Shown here one piece after another: positions 1 through 9,000 of a stretch of DNA of 64,000 nt. A model generated the notes under the pieces. The model was not told the DNA's origin. It was given only the letters and a program-made list of their open reading frames with translations, and searched no databases. Every line of letters begins with the position of its first letter. The stretch's first letter is position 1. The DNA is from Iodobacter sp. BJB302 (GTDB lineage: Bacteria > Pseudomonadota > Gammaproteobacteria > Burkholderiales > Chitinibacteraceae): the NCBI RefSeq assembly GCF_002735645.1, contig NZ_PDZG01000007.1, forward strand, positions 36,326 through 100,325. Direction: 5' to 3'. The translations under genes and the position numbers were made by a program.

Positions 1-472
1 ATAAGCCAGAACCAGCTTTTACCAGTAAGCTATCCGCATGGCCATGATAGCAACCTTCAAATTTCACTAATTTATCGCGGCCGGTAAAACCGCGGGCAAG
101 GCGAATAGCGCTCATTGTGGCTTCGGTACCACTTGAAACAAGCCGAATTTGCTCAATAGAAGGCAACATTTCACAAATTAAATCAGCTAATTTTACTTCT
201 GCAGCTGTTGGCGCTCCAAAACTCATACCGTTTTTAGCCGCTTGAATAACTGCTTCAAGCACTTTAGGATGCGTGTGGCCTAAAATAAGCGGCCCCCAGG
301 AACCTACATAATCAATATAACGCTGGTCATCTGCATCCCAAACATAAGCGCCCTCGCCTTTTTTAAAAAACCGTGGAGTACCACCAACAGAACCAAAAGC
401 ACGTACGGGCGAATTTACGCCACCAGGAATATGCTTTTGTGCGGCAGCAAATAATTGTTGGTTTTGATTCAT
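1..472 (-). CDS. hemL: Glutamate-1-semialdehyde 2,1-aminomutase (5' part, cut by window edge)
   Basis: This PLP enzyme converts glutamate-1-semialdehyde to 5-aminolevulinate, the second step of the C5 route to heme, in the cytoplasm. About 157 N-terminal residues are visible, starting [20 protein letters not shown], the standard start for the family. They include the substrate-entry segment NSPVRAF, the GHTHPKV block, the cofactor phosphate-binding segment [10 protein letters not shown] (about residue 115) and GCYHGHAD. The PLP lysine would lie beyond the left edge. The gene is complete up to the edge with no frameshift. It neighbours hemJ, another heme gene, though a terminator separates them. 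The family call is secure; only the 3' part is unseen. Confidence 0.96.
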   Translation of the reverse strand, partial: MNQNQQLFAAAQKHIPGGVNSPVRAFGSVGGTPRFFKKGEGAYVWDADDQRYIDYVGSWGPLILGHTHPKVLEAVIQAAKNGMSFGAPTAAEVKLADLICEMLPSIEQIRLVSSGTEATMSAIRLARGFTGRDKLVKFEGCYHGHADSLLVKAGSGL

Positions 473-562
473 GACGAGTTCCACAATAGAAAGCCACATC
501 ATAGCGCCATCAATCTTGTGCAGAAACCGCCATTGCCTGTTTGTTCATTGTTTTCTTATATA

Positions 563-588
563 ACGTAGTGTTGTATTTCTTACTACGT
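563..588. promoter_or_regulatory. Inverted repeat upstream of hemL
   Basis: A perfect 7-base inverted repeat (ACGTAGT at 563-569, ACTACGT at 582-588) lies about 90 bases upstream of the hemL start in an AT-rich leader. It could be an operator or part of the hemL promoter region. No regulator can be named from the sequence. Confidence 0.35.
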
Positions 589-606
589 AGTTGAAAAACA
601 TCAGGT

Positions 607-641
607 AAAAAATAAGCGCCTTTTGCAAGACGCTTATTTTT
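607..641 (-). terminator. Rho-independent terminator after the CYTH gene
   Basis: A hairpin with arms AAATAAGCG(c)C and G(a)CGCTTATTT, with T/A runs on both sides, lies 13 bases past the stop codon of the CYTH gene. It separates that gene from hemL, both on the minus strand. The stem is symmetrical enough to work in either direction. Confidence 0.75.
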
Positions 642-653
642 GATTAATGCTCA

Positions 654-1115
654 TTACCAGCTTGAATAAGGATGTTCTGAAAGATAGCTATTAAAATATC
701 GCGGATCATCTGATACTTCTTCGCCTAACCAAGCTGGTTTGATATAGCTTGCATCGCTGGCGGGTAATTCCAGCTCAGCAATAATAAGAGGTGCATTTTC
801 GCCATGAAATTCGTCGATCTCCCAAATATATCCTGAAAAATCGATTAAATATCGTGTTTTATCTAAGACATTGGGACACAGCGCTAATAATGCTTCAGCA
901 TCAGTAAAGGGTATTTCATATTCATACTCCAAGCGTTCAATCCCTGCTGTTTTGCCTTTTATAGTGATAAATCCTTGCTCTGCACGTAAACGTACACGCA
1001 CTACCCGATCAGGATCGCTGGATAAATAGCCTTGTGCAATCCGGCTGGACTGATGCACTTCTTTACGCCAGTCTTCATTACTTAATAAAAACTTACGTTC
1101 AATTTCTGTAGCCAT
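654..1115 (-). CDS. CYTH-domain protein (probable inorganic triphosphatase)
   Basis: A 153-residue protein of the CYTH superfamily (CyaB/thiamine triphosphatase fold), a cytoplasmic tunnel enzyme that hydrolyses triphosphates with divalent metal. The signature ExExK is seen as EIERKFL at residues 4-10. It is followed by the basic and acidic strands typical of the tunnel (RVVRVRLR, FITIKGKTAG, RLEYEYEIP, IDFSGYIWEIDEF, LIIAELELP). The length fits the short bacterial single-domain type without a CHAD domain. It lies 22 bases downstream of hemJ on the same strand, so the two may share a transcript. The true substrate (tripolyphosphate or another) cannot be read from sequence. Confidence 0.88.
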   Translation of the reverse strand: MATEIERKFLLSNEDWRKEVHQSSRIAQGYLSSDPDRVVRVRLRAEQGFITIKGKTAGIERLEYEYEIPFTDAEALLALCPNVLDKTRYLIDFSGYIWEIDEFHGENAPLIIAELELPASDASYIKPAWLGEEVSDDPRYFNSYLSEHPYSSW

Positions 1116-1137
1116 TATTCATTTTTCCCCAAAGCAT

Positions 1138-1560
1138 TTAAAAGGGCTTTACTACAACCAAAATGACGCAAGCCGCTAAAACAAGCACAGGAATTTCATT
1201 AAAAAAACGATACCAGCGATGGCTGCGGGTATTTCTGTCTGCTGCAAAATCTTTGCAAATCTTCCAGCAATAAGCATGGTAAGCAATTAAAACGGCCACA
1301 AGCGTGAGCTTTACATGCATCCAGCGCCAGCCTGTGCCCATATAAAAATCAAAGTAAGACCAAAGCCAGATACCAAATATCAGTGCCAAAATACCTAAGG
1401 GCGTCATAAAGCGGATTAACTTATGCTCCATTAATTTCAGGCGTGCAATGGTTTCGCTATCTGTGCTCATGGCGTGATTGACAAATAATCTGGGCAGATA
1501 AAACAGGCCTGCAAACCAACTGGTAATAAAAATAATATGCAGTGCTTTTACCCAGAGCAT
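1138..1560 (-). CDS. hemJ: Protoporphyrinogen oxidase HemJ (CopD-like membrane protein)
   Basis: A 140-residue inner-membrane protein with four predicted helices that matches HemJ, the heme-b-dependent enzyme oxidising protoporphyrinogen IX in many proteobacteria lacking HemY/HemG. Visible family marks are the N-terminal KALHIIFITSWFAGLFYLPR with conserved His8, the second-helix block MTPLGILALIFGIWLW, and WRWMHVKLTLV with conserved Lys84. Its start overlaps the stop of the upstream M48 protease gene (TAATG), so the two are translationally coupled. The presence of hemL nearby supports a heme role. The older name is UPF0093. Confidence 0.88.
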   Translation of the reverse strand: MLWVKALHIIFITSWFAGLFYLPRLFVNHAMSTDSETIARLKLMEHKLIRFMTPLGILALIFGIWLWSYFDFYMGTGWRWMHVKLTLVAVLIAYHAYCWKICKDFAADRNTRSHRWYRFFNEIPVLVLAACVILVVVKPF

Positions 1561-2396
1561 TAATTTTCCTTTTTATTTGGATATTTACGCGCAGCTGCAT
1601 CGTATAAGCTTTGTACGGCTGGAATTTTGGCTTGCAAGTCCTGGATACGCGTTTGATTTGAAGGGTGAGTAGATAGGAATTCTGCTGGCTGCCCCTTGCT
1701 GGCCGCAGCCATTTTTTGCCATAGGCTCACCGCTGCTTGTGGCTTATATCCAGCCCTTGCCGCCAGCTCTAAGCCCATAGTATCGGCCTCAGATTCATGC
1801 TCACGGCTATTAGGCAGGAAGTAGCCTACTTGCATCAGCTCATCGGCCATACCCATATAGCCATCATATTTTCCACCCGTCAGCAGAGATAAGCCTTGCA
1901 TAGCCAGCTGCTTGTTATACGCACTGCTCATGCGCTCGCGGCTGTGTTCTCTTAAAGCATGGCTGATTTCATGCCCCATAATCTGGGCAATTTCATCATC
2001 GGTGAGTTTTAGTTTTTCGATAATGCCGGAATAAAACATAATCTTGCCACCCGCCATGCAATAGGCGTTTAGCTCCGGGCTGTTTTCTACATTGACTTCC
2101 CATTGCCACTTGCTGGCATCCGGGCGAAATACGCTGGTTTGCGGAATAATTCGATTAGCAATTGTGCGCACTCTGGCTGTCATTTGCTTATCACTATTGA
2201 GCACGCCTTTGCTTTGCGCTTTGTTCAGCGTTTCCTGATAAGACTGCCTGGCCATATTGTCGACTTGTTGTTCAGACAATAGCACGCTCATGCTTTGCTT
2301 GCGGTTTATCTGGGTTGCGCCTGATTCTGTTGTACTTACCTGCTGACAGCCTGGTAATAAGGCTGAAAGTACAACAGCGCTAATCAGCTTTTTCAT
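1560..2396 (-). CDS. M48-family metalloprotease lipoprotein
   Basis: A 278-residue zinc protease with a lipoprotein signal peptide (MKKLISAVVLSALLPGC, lipidated Cys17), so it probably acts at a periplasmic membrane face. The catalytic HEISH motif (HExxH) is at 142-146, with the third ligand in HESEAD near residue 200. It resembles the LoiP/YcaL type of outer-membrane quality-control proteases, without the TPR domain of BepA. Its stop overlaps the hemJ start by one base. The specific substrate is unknown. A second, unrelated M48 protein lies at 25531. Confidence 0.88.
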   Translation of the reverse strand: MKKLISAVVLSALLPGCQQVSTTESGATQINRKQSMSVLLSEQQVDNMARQSYQETLNKAQSKGVLNSDKQMTARVRTIANRIIPQTSVFRPDASKWQWEVNVENSPELNAYCMAGGKIMFYSGIIEKLKLTDDEIAQIMGHEISHALREHSRERMSSAYNKQLAMQGLSLLTGGKYDGYMGMADELMQVGYFLPNSREHESEADTMGLELAARAGYKPQAAVSLWQKMAAASKGQPAEFLSTHPSNQTRIQDLQAKIPAVQSLYDAAARKYPNKKEN

Positions 2397-2406
2397 AGCT
2401 ATCCTT

Positions 2407-2571
2407 TTAGATTTCTATCATCTCAAAATCATCTTTTCTTGCTCCACAATCCGGGCAAGTCCAGTTTGGAGGAATATCTTCCCATGTTGTTCCGGCTGCA
2501 ATGCCATCGTTTGGCATCCCTTCAGCTTCATCGTAAATAAAGCCACAAATGAGACACATATATTTTTTCAT
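2407..2571 (-). CDS. Rubredoxin
   Basis: A 54-residue rubredoxin, a small Fe(Cys)4 electron carrier in the cytoplasm. The sequence starts [18 protein letters not shown] and carries the two CxxC iron-binding pairs CLIC (6-9) and CPDC (39-42), the latter preceded by the usual PNWT. The start is ATG at 2571, and the length matches the family. It is divergently transcribed from thiD with about 60 bases between the starts, so the two share a promoter region. The hemL/rubredoxin/thiD neighbourhood is, from memory, common in Betaproteobacteria. Confidence 0.95.
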   Translation of the reverse strand: MKKYMCLICGFIYDEAEGMPNDGIAAGTTWEDIPPNWTCPDCGARKDDFEMIEI

Positions 2572-2630
2572 TCGAGTTACCTATTAAGTAAGATAAAATT
2601 TCAATTTTACCTGATTCAGTGAATGTCCCC

Positions 2631-3476
2631 ATGACTACCAGCCCCCCTATTGTGCTTGTATTTGCTGGTAATGATCCATCCGGTGGTGCTGGACTTGCAG
2701 CAGATATGCTTGCTTTATCATCCTTGGGTTGCCATGTGGCACCAGTGATTACTGGCATCGTTATTCAAGATAGCGCAGGCGAACAAGATGTTTTACTTAT
2801 TGAGAGCGAATGGGTAGAAGATCAGGCACGCTGCATTCTTGAAGACATGAAAGTTGATGCCATTAAAGTAGGCCTGATTGGCAGCTTAGAAACACTTACC
2901 GTGATAGCCGAGATTGCATCTGATTATCCTGAAATTCCGCTTATATTAGATCCTGTATTTTTCTCTAAGGCAGGGGATCATTTGGCTAACGAAGAATTAC
3001 TGATTATGACGCGTGAGCTTTTATTACCTCATACCACGCTGGTTACGCTAAATAGTATTGAAGCAAGGCACTTAGCTTCGGATGATTTGGATGAGCAGGA
3101 AGATTTAACCTTGGATATTGCAGCAAGCCGAATTTTAGATTGTGGCTGCGAATATGTACTCATTACTGGTGCTCACGAAAATACGCCTAAGGTCATTAAC
3201 GCTTTATACAGTGATATGGGGCGGGCCAGCGTTGATACATGGGATCGCTTGCCTGGCAGTTTTTACGGGGCAGGCAGCACACTGGCCGCGGCATTAACAG
3301 GCGCTTTGGCCAATGGCGCTGAAATTAATGAAGCGGTCAAAGAAGGCCAGGACTACACCTGGCAAACACTGCAGGCCGCTTACCGGCCTGGCATGGGGCA
3401 GCAGATACCTGATCGCTTCTTTTGGGCAAGGCCTGCTGATGATGTAACGATCACCCCGCTTGATGAGGCACTTTAA
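2631..3476 (+). CDS. thiD: Hydroxymethylpyrimidine/phosphomethylpyrimidine kinase
   Basis: A ribokinase-fold kinase of thiamine biosynthesis that phosphorylates HMP and HMP-P. The N-terminus VFAGNDPSGGAGLAADM is the ThiD signature, followed by MKVDAIKVGLIGS, PLILDPV and the C-terminal anion-hole block GAGSTLAAALTGALANG. I prefer ATG at 2631 over the in-frame GTG at 2619. One oddity is that the position normally occupied by Cys in the GTGCTLSAA motif of E. coli ThiD is Ser here. Substrate choice could therefore differ, though the family call stands. It is divergent from rubredoxin; the AraC gene follows 16 bases later across a parS site. Confidence 0.88.
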   Translation: MTTSPPIVLVFAGNDPSGGAGLAADMLALSSLGCHVAPVITGIVIQDSAGEQDVLLIESEWVEDQARCILEDMKVDAIKVGLIGSLETLTVIAEIASDYPEIPLILDPVFFSKAGDHLANEELLIMTRELLLPHTTLVTLNSIEARHLASDDLDEQEDLTLDIAASRILDCGCEYVLITGAHENTPKVINALYSDMGRASVDTWDRLPGSFYGAGSTLAAALTGALANGAEINEAVKEGQDYTWQTLQAAYRPGMGQQIPDRFFWARPADDVTITPLDEAL

Positions 3477-3477
3477 T

Positions 3478-3493
3478 TGTTTCACGTGAAACA
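3478..3493. promoter_or_regulatory. parS site 1 (exact)
   Basis: The 16-base perfect palindrome TGTTTCACGTGAAACA matches the bacterial parS consensus TGTTNCACGTGAAACA bound by ParB. It lies between thiD and the AraC-type gene, and its last base is the A of that gene's ATG. It replaces the usual Shine-Dalgarno region. Confidence 0.88.
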
Positions 3494-4449
3494 TGACTAA
3501 CCCCCCTTGCCTGAGGCTGGAAAAAGCGATTGATCGCATGGTGCGCGGCTTGGCTGCGCCTTTGCAATTGGCTGATTTAGCCGATGTCACTCATTATTCG
3601 CCATGGCATCTGGCTCATCGCTTTCAAAGTGAATATGGCGATAGCCCGCAGGCGTTTTTATGGCAATTACGTTTAGAAGTTGCTGCTTCGCTTTTGCAAT
3701 GGTCGCCACATTTATCCATTGGGCAGGTAGCTGATTTAGTTGGTTTTTCTTCACCAGCGACTTTCAGCCGAGCATTCAGCCGCAGCTTTGGCTTTACGCC
3801 CAGTGATTTACGTGCCGGGCGGGCTGTGGCAATTTGCTGGGTTGCTAATAATTTAGGCGCAATGTCTTATCGGCCAGGGCCTGCGATTGCAGGCACCGAT
3901 GTAGATAGGGTCTGGAGCTGGGATGAAGTTGAGGCCTGCATCGATTTAGAAGAATGGCCGACAGAACGAATGGCCTATCTGCGTGCAGTGGGCGACTATG
4001 GTTTTCATTTAGAAGAATTTTTGGCCAGCTTCCAGGAGCAATGCCAAACGCTTGAGATTAAGGCGGATCGATGGTTTGGCCTGGTCTGGAGCGATCCTGC
4101 CACAACCCCTGCTGAGCGCCGCCGCTACGATGTAGCCGTACCTGTCTCACGTCAATTTAAATTACCCAGACTATTGGGTGAATATCAGCGCCCCGCCGGG
4201 CGCTGGGCTGTTTTCAGGCATATTGGAGAGAGAGCAGATATTGGCCCGCGCTGGCGCGATTTAATGCTGGTATGGCTGCCTTACTCGGGCTGGATGCTGG
4301 ACCCGCAGCGGCCACGGGTGGAGTGCTATTACGATGGCCGCTATGATCTTTGCCTGCCGCTTTTGCCGGGGCGCAGTATTCAGGACCGCTTGCCAGAGAT
4401 TTTGCCTGAGCTGTTAAAGCTGGTGACGACGGTGGTGAATGATAAATAG
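3493..4449 (+). CDS. AraC-family regulator with GyrI-like C-terminal domain
   Basis: A 318-residue transcription factor of the Rob/SoxS-like layout. An N-terminal AraC double helix-turn-helix (about residues 8-105) reads LADLADVTHYSPWHLAHRFQ and then IGQVADLVGFSSPATFSRAFSRSFGFTPSDLR. The C-terminal half (about 150-315) looks like the GyrI/SbmC small-molecule-binding fold found in multidrug sensors. The start codon shares a base with a parS palindrome and has no clear ribosome-binding site. The gene is followed by a dispersed repeat. The effector and target genes are unknown; nearby exporters (for example the DMT gene at 7991) are possible but unproven targets. Confidence 0.85.
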   Translation: MTNPPCLRLEKAIDRMVRGLAAPLQLADLADVTHYSPWHLAHRFQSEYGDSPQAFLWQLRLEVAASLLQWSPHLSIGQVADLVGFSSPATFSRAFSRSFGFTPSDLRAGRAVAICWVANNLGAMSYRPGPAIAGTDVDRVWSWDEVEACIDLEEWPTERMAYLRAVGDYGFHLEEFLASFQEQCQTLEIKADRWFGLVWSDPATTPAERRRYDVAVPVSRQFKLPRLLGEYQRPAGRWAVFRHIGERADIGPRWRDLMLVWLPYSGWMLDPQRPRVECYYDGRYDLCLPLLPGRSIQDRLPEILPELLKLVTTVVNDK

Positions 4450-4520
4450 AGTGCTTATTGCATCATTCTTAGGGTGAGTGATACCCATACGCTCTAACTA
4501 AAGTCAAAAGACCTATTTTA

Positions 4521-4714
4521 GTGCCTTCGGCACCTTGATTTGGGTGCGGCATCTACGCAGGGACTCCCTTTCTTGAACGGCCAAGAAAGGAAGCAAAACC
4601 GCAAACTCAAAACCACGAAGGCCCCTGCGCTGCGGACAATCGATTCGACGGCGGGCGAGACTCGCTCGTGCCTCACTGCCTCTGGCCGAAACCCCGCCCC
4701 GCTTGTTTCAAGGG
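4521..4714 (+). repeat. Dispersed GC-rich repeat, family B, copy 1
   Basis: This non-coding stretch starts with a small hairpin (GTGCCTTCGGCAC, 4521-4533). A second hairpin (CCTTTCTTGaacggCCAAGAAAGG) follows, then a GC-rich part from GCGCTGCGGACAATCGA to TTTCAAGGG (4627-4714). The last part recurs inverted at 63771-63876. The open frame across it (4540-4773) has no protein-like features and is best ignored. The rest of 4450-4846 holds nothing else I recognise. Confidence 0.65.
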
Positions 4715-4846
4715 AGCCTGAACCAAGCCCTATGCAAAGAGCGTGGTTGTTATATTTTTTCGAGGTTTGCTAATGAAAAACAATTTGCTTAGCAAATATG
4801 GGGTAAAACCTGCGAGTAATGTTAAATAAAGACACAGGTTTCACCT

Positions 4847-5371
4847 CTATCCATCATGCCAGCACCAATGCCATGGCTCATAAAGATAGCCGGATGGATT
4901 ACCGCGTGGGAACGACAGATTAAAACCGAAGCGTGCGGCGTTGAGGTTTAACCAATTAAATGCAGAGGTAGCTTCAAAGGCTTCTTCAACCACAGGCCCG
5001 CCGGGCTGGTAGATATCTACAGCCCGGCCGGTGTGGTGCTCACTGCAGCCAGGCGGGGCAAGCACTTGCAAGATCTGCCCGATATCCTGCCCCTGCGATA
5101 ACTTTCTTTGAATCAGTTCACACTGACGGCTGGATGCCCGGTAAGCAGAAGCGATGCGGATATCGATGCCATCCGCCTGTGCAGCCGCCTGCATCGCCAG
5201 CCATGCTGCTGCTGCACTTGGGGTGAGCTGCCACACCCGGCCATCGCTGGCGATGGCCACATCAACCAGCTCGCTCGCCTCTTCAAAAAGCTGCAAAGGT
5301 CGATGATCAAGCAGATCAAGTGGAATACCCAACTCAGCCCAAGCCGCTGCAATCAACGCCGTCATGGCCAT
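4847..5371 (-). CDS. M15-family D-alanyl-D-alanine carboxypeptidase
   Basis: A 174-residue zinc peptidase of the VanY/DdcY (M15B) type that would trim the terminal D-Ala of peptidoglycan stem peptides. The zinc-binding motif SxHxxGxAxD appears as SEHHTGRAVDI (110-120), with upstream RIASAYRASSRQ and the C-terminal EPWHWCW, whose His168 is the third ligand. I see no clear signal peptide, so export is uncertain. It lies 2 bases downstream of parC on the same strand and is probably cotranscribed. The catalytic residues look complete. Confidence 0.88.
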   Translation of the reverse strand: MAMTALIAAAWAELGIPLDLLDHRPLQLFEEASELVDVAIASDGRVWQLTPSAAAAWLAMQAAAQADGIDIRIASAYRASSRQCELIQRKLSQGQDIGQILQVLAPPGCSEHHTGRAVDIYQPGGPVVEEAFEATSAFNWLNLNAARFGFNLSFPRGNPSGYLYEPWHWCWHDG

Positions 5372-5373
5372 GA

Positions 5374-7740
5374 TCAGAAACTCGGAAACTTCAGGTTGGA
5401 GCTGATTGGTTTACCTTTACGCGCGCGCTTACCCTGATAAGGTGCCATTTCATTTACATTCAGCTTCCATTCCACAGCTTTACCAGCGCGGCCTGTGCCA
5501 TTGATTTGTAAAGTGACGCCATCGCAAATTGTAATGGCCGAGAGCGTGTCTTTATCATCCAGTGCCATGGTAATCACACCACGCCCACCGCCTGTTAACT
5601 GCTTAAACTCACTAAAGGCAAACAGATGTAACTTGCCGCCTTTGGACAGACAAGCAACTTGCGATGTTTCACGTGGAACAAAAGTAGAAACCTTAAGCAG
5701 CGTTTCACCATCTTCCAGGTTCAAAAAGCTCTTGCCTGCTTTTTGGCGGCTCATCAGGTTTTCAAACAGACAATAAAAACCGTAGCCGCTGGAGTTGGCA
5801 ATCACTAAGTGTTCTTGTGGTTTTGCAGCCAGCAGTTGAATAATTTGTGATTTAGCCGCCAGATCGACCAGAGTAGTAACAGGTACGCCATCTCCCCTGC
5901 CGCCCGGAATCACCGAGGCTTGAATGCTGTATACCCGGCCATCGCTGGCAAACATCGCCATCGGGTCAACAGAGCGGCATTCAATAAAGGCCAGCATTGC
6001 ATCGCCGTCTTTAAAGCTCAGGTTTTGCAGATCAAGCCCATGGCCCTGGCGTGCACGCATCCAGCCTTTTTCAGACAAGATAATCGTGAGCGGCTCATCC
6101 ACTACCGTGACTTCCAGCGAGGCACGTTCTGCTTCTACAATCAGCGTTCTGCGCGGATCGGCAAACTTCTTTTTATCCGCTTCAATTTCTTTAATGATCA
6201 GCTTTTGCATGACTTCTGGCGTAGCTAAAAGATGCTCAAGCTCGGCTTTTTCTTTTGCTAAATCAGCCAGCTCTTGTTCAAGCTTAATGCCTTCCAGGCG
6301 CGCTAACTGGCGCAGGCGGATTTCTAAAATATCTTCGGCTTGGCGATCGCTTAAATTAAACGCTTCAATCAGCGCCGATTTAGGCTCGTCGCTATGACGA
6401 ATAATACGGATCACTTCGTCGATATTTAAGAAGACAATTAAGCGGCCTTCTAAAATATGCATGCGATCATTTACCTGCCCCAGACGATGCTCGGTGCGGC
6501 GTGTAACGGTATCAAAACGGAAAGAAATCCATTCGGCAATCACTTGCTGCAGTGACTTTTGCCCTGGGCGGCCATCGCGGCCAATGGTTACCATATTGAT
6601 GGATAAACCACTTTCCAGTGCTGTATGCGCCAGCAGCAGTTTCATCATATCGTCTGGATTTTGCCGCGATGATTTGGGCTCGATCACCAGGCGAACGGCG
6701 TTTTCCTTGCCTGATTCGTCCCTTACTCTGTCGATTAAAGACAGGATCAGTTGCTTGGTTTGAATCTGTTCCTGAGTCAGGGCTTTCTTGCCCTTTTTGA
6801 TTTTTGGATTGCTTAAATCTTCAATCTCTTCCAGCACTTTTTGGGTGGAAGTGCCTTGTGGCAATTCATTAATCACAATTTGCCACTGGCCACGGGCTAA
6901 GTCTTCTTTGGTCCAGCGGGCGCGAACTTTTAAGCTGCCCCGGCCATTTTCATAGGCCGTTATAATATCCTTGCGTGGCGAGATAATCTGCCCGCCGCCG
7001 GGTAAATCCGGCCCCTGGATATAGGTGAGCAAATCGCTGGTGGAAAGCGTGGGCTTTTTAATCAGCGCAATAGCCGCATCAGCCACTTCACCCAGATTGT
7101 GTGCCGGGATTTCCGTTGCCATACCTACAGCAATCCCCGATGCACCGTTCAGCAGCAGCATAGGCAGGCGTGCGGGCAGTAAGGAAGGCTCCTGGAATGC
7201 GCCATCATAGTTGGGCACAAAATCGGTAGTGCCCTTATCCAGCTCGCTCAGCAGCAGCTCGGCAATTGGCGTTAAGCGTGCTTCGGTATATCGCATCGCT
7301 GCAGCGCCATCGCCATCGCGGCTGCCAAAATTACCCTGACCATCGATCAGCGGATAGCGCAGCGAGAAGTCCTGAGCAATACGCACCAGTGCGTCATAAG
7401 CAGATTGATCGCCGTGCGGGTGGTACTTACCCATTACATCACCGACAATACGTGCCGATTTAATCGGCTTGGCGTTAGCAACCAGGCCAAGGCCATGCAT
7501 GGTGTAAAGAATGCGGCGTTGTACCGGTTTTTGCCCGTCTTCCACTTGGGGTAAGGCGCGGCTTTTAATCACGCTCATTGCGTATTCGAGATAGCTTTTT
7601 TCTGCGTACAAGCCTAGCTGTACGGATTCGGCATCGTCCGGAGTAGCTGAGATCTGCGCTTCAACAAAACGGCGCGGGCCTTGATCTGCGATGCTTTCCA
7701 ACTCGTCGGCATCATTAGGTTCTATATCGTGCTGAGTCAT
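5374..7740 (-). CDS. parC: DNA topoisomerase IV subunit A
   Basis: The 788-residue ParC breaks and rejoins DNA to decatenate daughter chromosomes, with ParE (26941-28917). The catalytic Tyr151 lies in [11 protein letters not shown] after [12 protein letters not shown]. The N-terminal [20 protein letters not shown] is standard. The length and the C-terminal beta-pinwheel, which lacks a GyrA box, favour ParC over GyrA. In the quinolone pocket the sequence is [12 protein letters not shown], with Gln112 where E. coli ParC has Ser80 and Asp116 for Glu84. An exact parS site lies inside the gene and a near-exact one abuts the start codon. Confidence 0.96.
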   Translation of the reverse strand: MTQHDIEPNDADELESIADQGPRRFVEAQISATPDDAESVQLGLYAEKSYLEYAMSVIKSRALPQVEDGQKPVQRRILYTMHGLGLVANAKPIKSARIVGDVMGKYHPHGDQSAYDALVRIAQDFSLRYPLIDGQGNFGSRDGDGAAAMRYTEARLTPIAELLLSELDKGTTDFVPNYDGAFQEPSLLPARLPMLLLNGASGIAVGMATEIPAHNLGEVADAAIALIKKPTLSTSDLLTYIQGPDLPGGGQIISPRKDIITAYENGRGSLKVRARWTKEDLARGQWQIVINELPQGTSTQKVLEEIEDLSNPKIKKGKKALTQEQIQTKQLILSLIDRVRDESGKENAVRLVIEPKSSRQNPDDMMKLLLAHTALESGLSINMVTIGRDGRPGQKSLQQVIAEWISFRFDTVTRRTEHRLGQVNDRMHILEGRLIVFLNIDEVIRIIRHSDEPKSALIEAFNLSDRQAEDILEIRLRQLARLEGIKLEQELADLAKEKAELEHLLATPEVMQKLIIKEIEADKKKFADPRRTLIVEAERASLEVTVVDEPLTIILSEKGWMRARQGHGLDLQNLSFKDGDAMLAFIECRSVDPMAMFASDGRVYSIQASVIPGGRGDGVPVTTLVDLAAKSQIIQLLAAKPQEHLVIANSSGYGFYCLFENLMSRQKAGKSFLNLEDGETLLKVSTFVPRETSQVACLSKGGKLHLFAFSEFKQLTGGGRGVITMALDDKDTLSAITICDGVTLQINGTGRAGKAVEWKLNVNEMAPYQGKRARKGKPISSNLKFPSF
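5665..5680. promoter_or_regulatory. parS site 2 (exact), inside parC
   Basis: TGTTTCACGTGGAACA is the reverse complement of the classic B. subtilis-type parS TGTTCCACGTGAAACA. It lies in the 3' third of parC, where coding sequence must accommodate it. Confidence 0.9.
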
Positions 7741-7756
7741 GGTTTCACGTGGAACA
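7741..7756. promoter_or_regulatory. parS site 3 (15/16), at the parC start
   Basis: Read on the minus strand this is TGTTCCACGTGAAACC directly followed by the parC ATG. It differs from the parS consensus only at the last base. No other ribosome-binding site is visible in front of parC. Confidence 0.8.
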
Positions 7757-7990
7757 TTTGAGGATGGGATTGTAGCTAATTATCAAGCCTGCACTCTGCA
7801 TGCAAAATGTCACAATGTCCTTGCAACTGCTTGCAGAACAGCAGGGGCATTTGCTTTTAGTATGAGTGGGCCTGCATTGAAGGCAAGATAGTATGCCTAG
7901 ATACTCGCCCGAATCTACTCACTTTTTATGTCTTGTATTATTTCTGTTGAAATTGACGTGTGTAAAAGGTGGAAAAAATAAGAATAATCC

Positions 7991-8842
7991 ATGCAAAAAA
8001 TAGCGTATTTAATTTTGGTTTTACTCTGGTCCACCACGCCTTTGGCGATTAACTGGAGCGTGCAAGGCGTGCCCTACTCTGCCGCACTCGCTTCTCGTTT
8101 TGGGTTGGCGGCTGCCTTAGCACTTCTTGTGCTGATTGTTTGCAGGCAAAAAATACCTGCCAGCAGCTGGCCAGCCAGTGCCTGTGCTGGCATTGCTACC
8201 TCTTTGGCCATGCTCTGCGTTTATTGGGCATCACAAACCGTATCGTCTGGTTTAGTTGCGGTGTTGTTTGGCTTGATCCCTTTGGCTACAGCCGGTTTTT
8301 CATGGCTATGGCTGGGCTTAAAATTACGTCGTTTTGAAGTGCTGGCGATGGTGATTGGTATCACTGGTTTGCTGATTATATTTGCTGAAAAGTTAAACTC
8401 GGCTGGCGTATCGGGTGTGGCGGTGGTGCTGCTCGCGGTATTGATGCAGGCTGCGGCGGCAGTAAAACTTAAAAAACTAGCCGCCGGACAATCGCCACTG
8501 GCGGTGAATGCAGGGGCATTAAGCATTGCAACGGTGGTGCTGAGCGCAGTGTGCGTATGGCAAACCGATGTCACAAATTTAACTTTCCCCAAGCAAAGCT
8601 TAGCTGCGATTGGCTATTTAGCGGTGTTTGGCTCGGTGCTGGGCTTTAGCCTGTATTACTGGCTGATCCGCGAATGCAAGCCGATTACCGTGTCACTTAT
8701 ATCCCTGATTACGCCAGCGACGGCTTTATGGATGGGATACAGCCTGAATGGCGAAGAAGTTTCGGGATCTTTGATTTGGGGAACAGCGTGTATTTTGCTG
8801 GGGCTGGCGGTGCATTTGCTGGCGCAGAGAGGGAGGGGGTGA
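7991..8842 (+). CDS. DMT-superfamily (EamA) transporter
   Basis: A 283-residue inner-membrane protein with about ten hydrophobic segments and two EamA repeats, the layout of drug/metabolite exporters such as RhaT/YdcZ relatives. The start MQKIAYLILVLLWSTTPLAINWSVQ and the first-repeat block SRFGLAAALALLVL fit the family. The second repeat contains VFGSVLGFSLYYWLIRECKP and SLISLITPATALWMGY. The substrate cannot be predicted. It is monocistronic, about 250 bases from parC in the divergent direction, and its 3' end runs into a family-A palindrome (half copy). Confidence 0.85.
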   Translation: MQKIAYLILVLLWSTTPLAINWSVQGVPYSAALASRFGLAAALALLVLIVCRQKIPASSWPASACAGIATSLAMLCVYWASQTVSSGLVAVLFGLIPLATAGFSWLWLGLKLRRFEVLAMVIGITGLLIIFAEKLNSAGVSGVAVVLLAVLMQAAAAVKLKKLAAGQSPLAVNAGALSIATVVLSAVCVWQTDVTNLTFPKQSLAAIGYLAVFGSVLGFSLYYWLIRECKPITVSLISLITPATALWMGYSLNGEEVSGSLIWGTACILLGLAVHLLAQRGRG

Positions 8843-8856
8843 TTGGGTATGTGGTG

Positions 8857-8946
8857 AAAACCCAAATCTTGAACCACGGAGGTCACAGAGAACACGGAGT
8901 TTCACGGAGAAAACCATATGATCAATTTAGGTTTCTCTGTGAGTGG
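8857..8946 (+). repeat. Family-A palindromic repeat, copy 1 (left arm, decayed right arm)
   Basis: The left arm AACCCAAATCTTGAACCACGG... through TTTCACGGAGAAAACC is intact, 15 bases after the DMT stop. The right arm is reduced to a remnant around GGTTTCTCTGTGAG. The orientation is the same as in all other copies. Confidence 0.8.
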
Positions 8947-9000
8947 AAAATATTTGCAGAATGAGCACGCCATTGTGCCCACCCTGCATGTCTCTGTATT

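Noticed and set aside
4540..4773. 77-codon open frame after the AraC gene
   Set aside because: It lies across the family-B repeat, has no protein-like pattern or ribosome-binding site, and similar repeats generate spurious frames in other genomes.
5495..7463. Several plus-strand open frames opposite parC
   Set aside because: They are antisense shadows of a secure gene and show low-complexity, shadow-type composition (many Ser and Arg).
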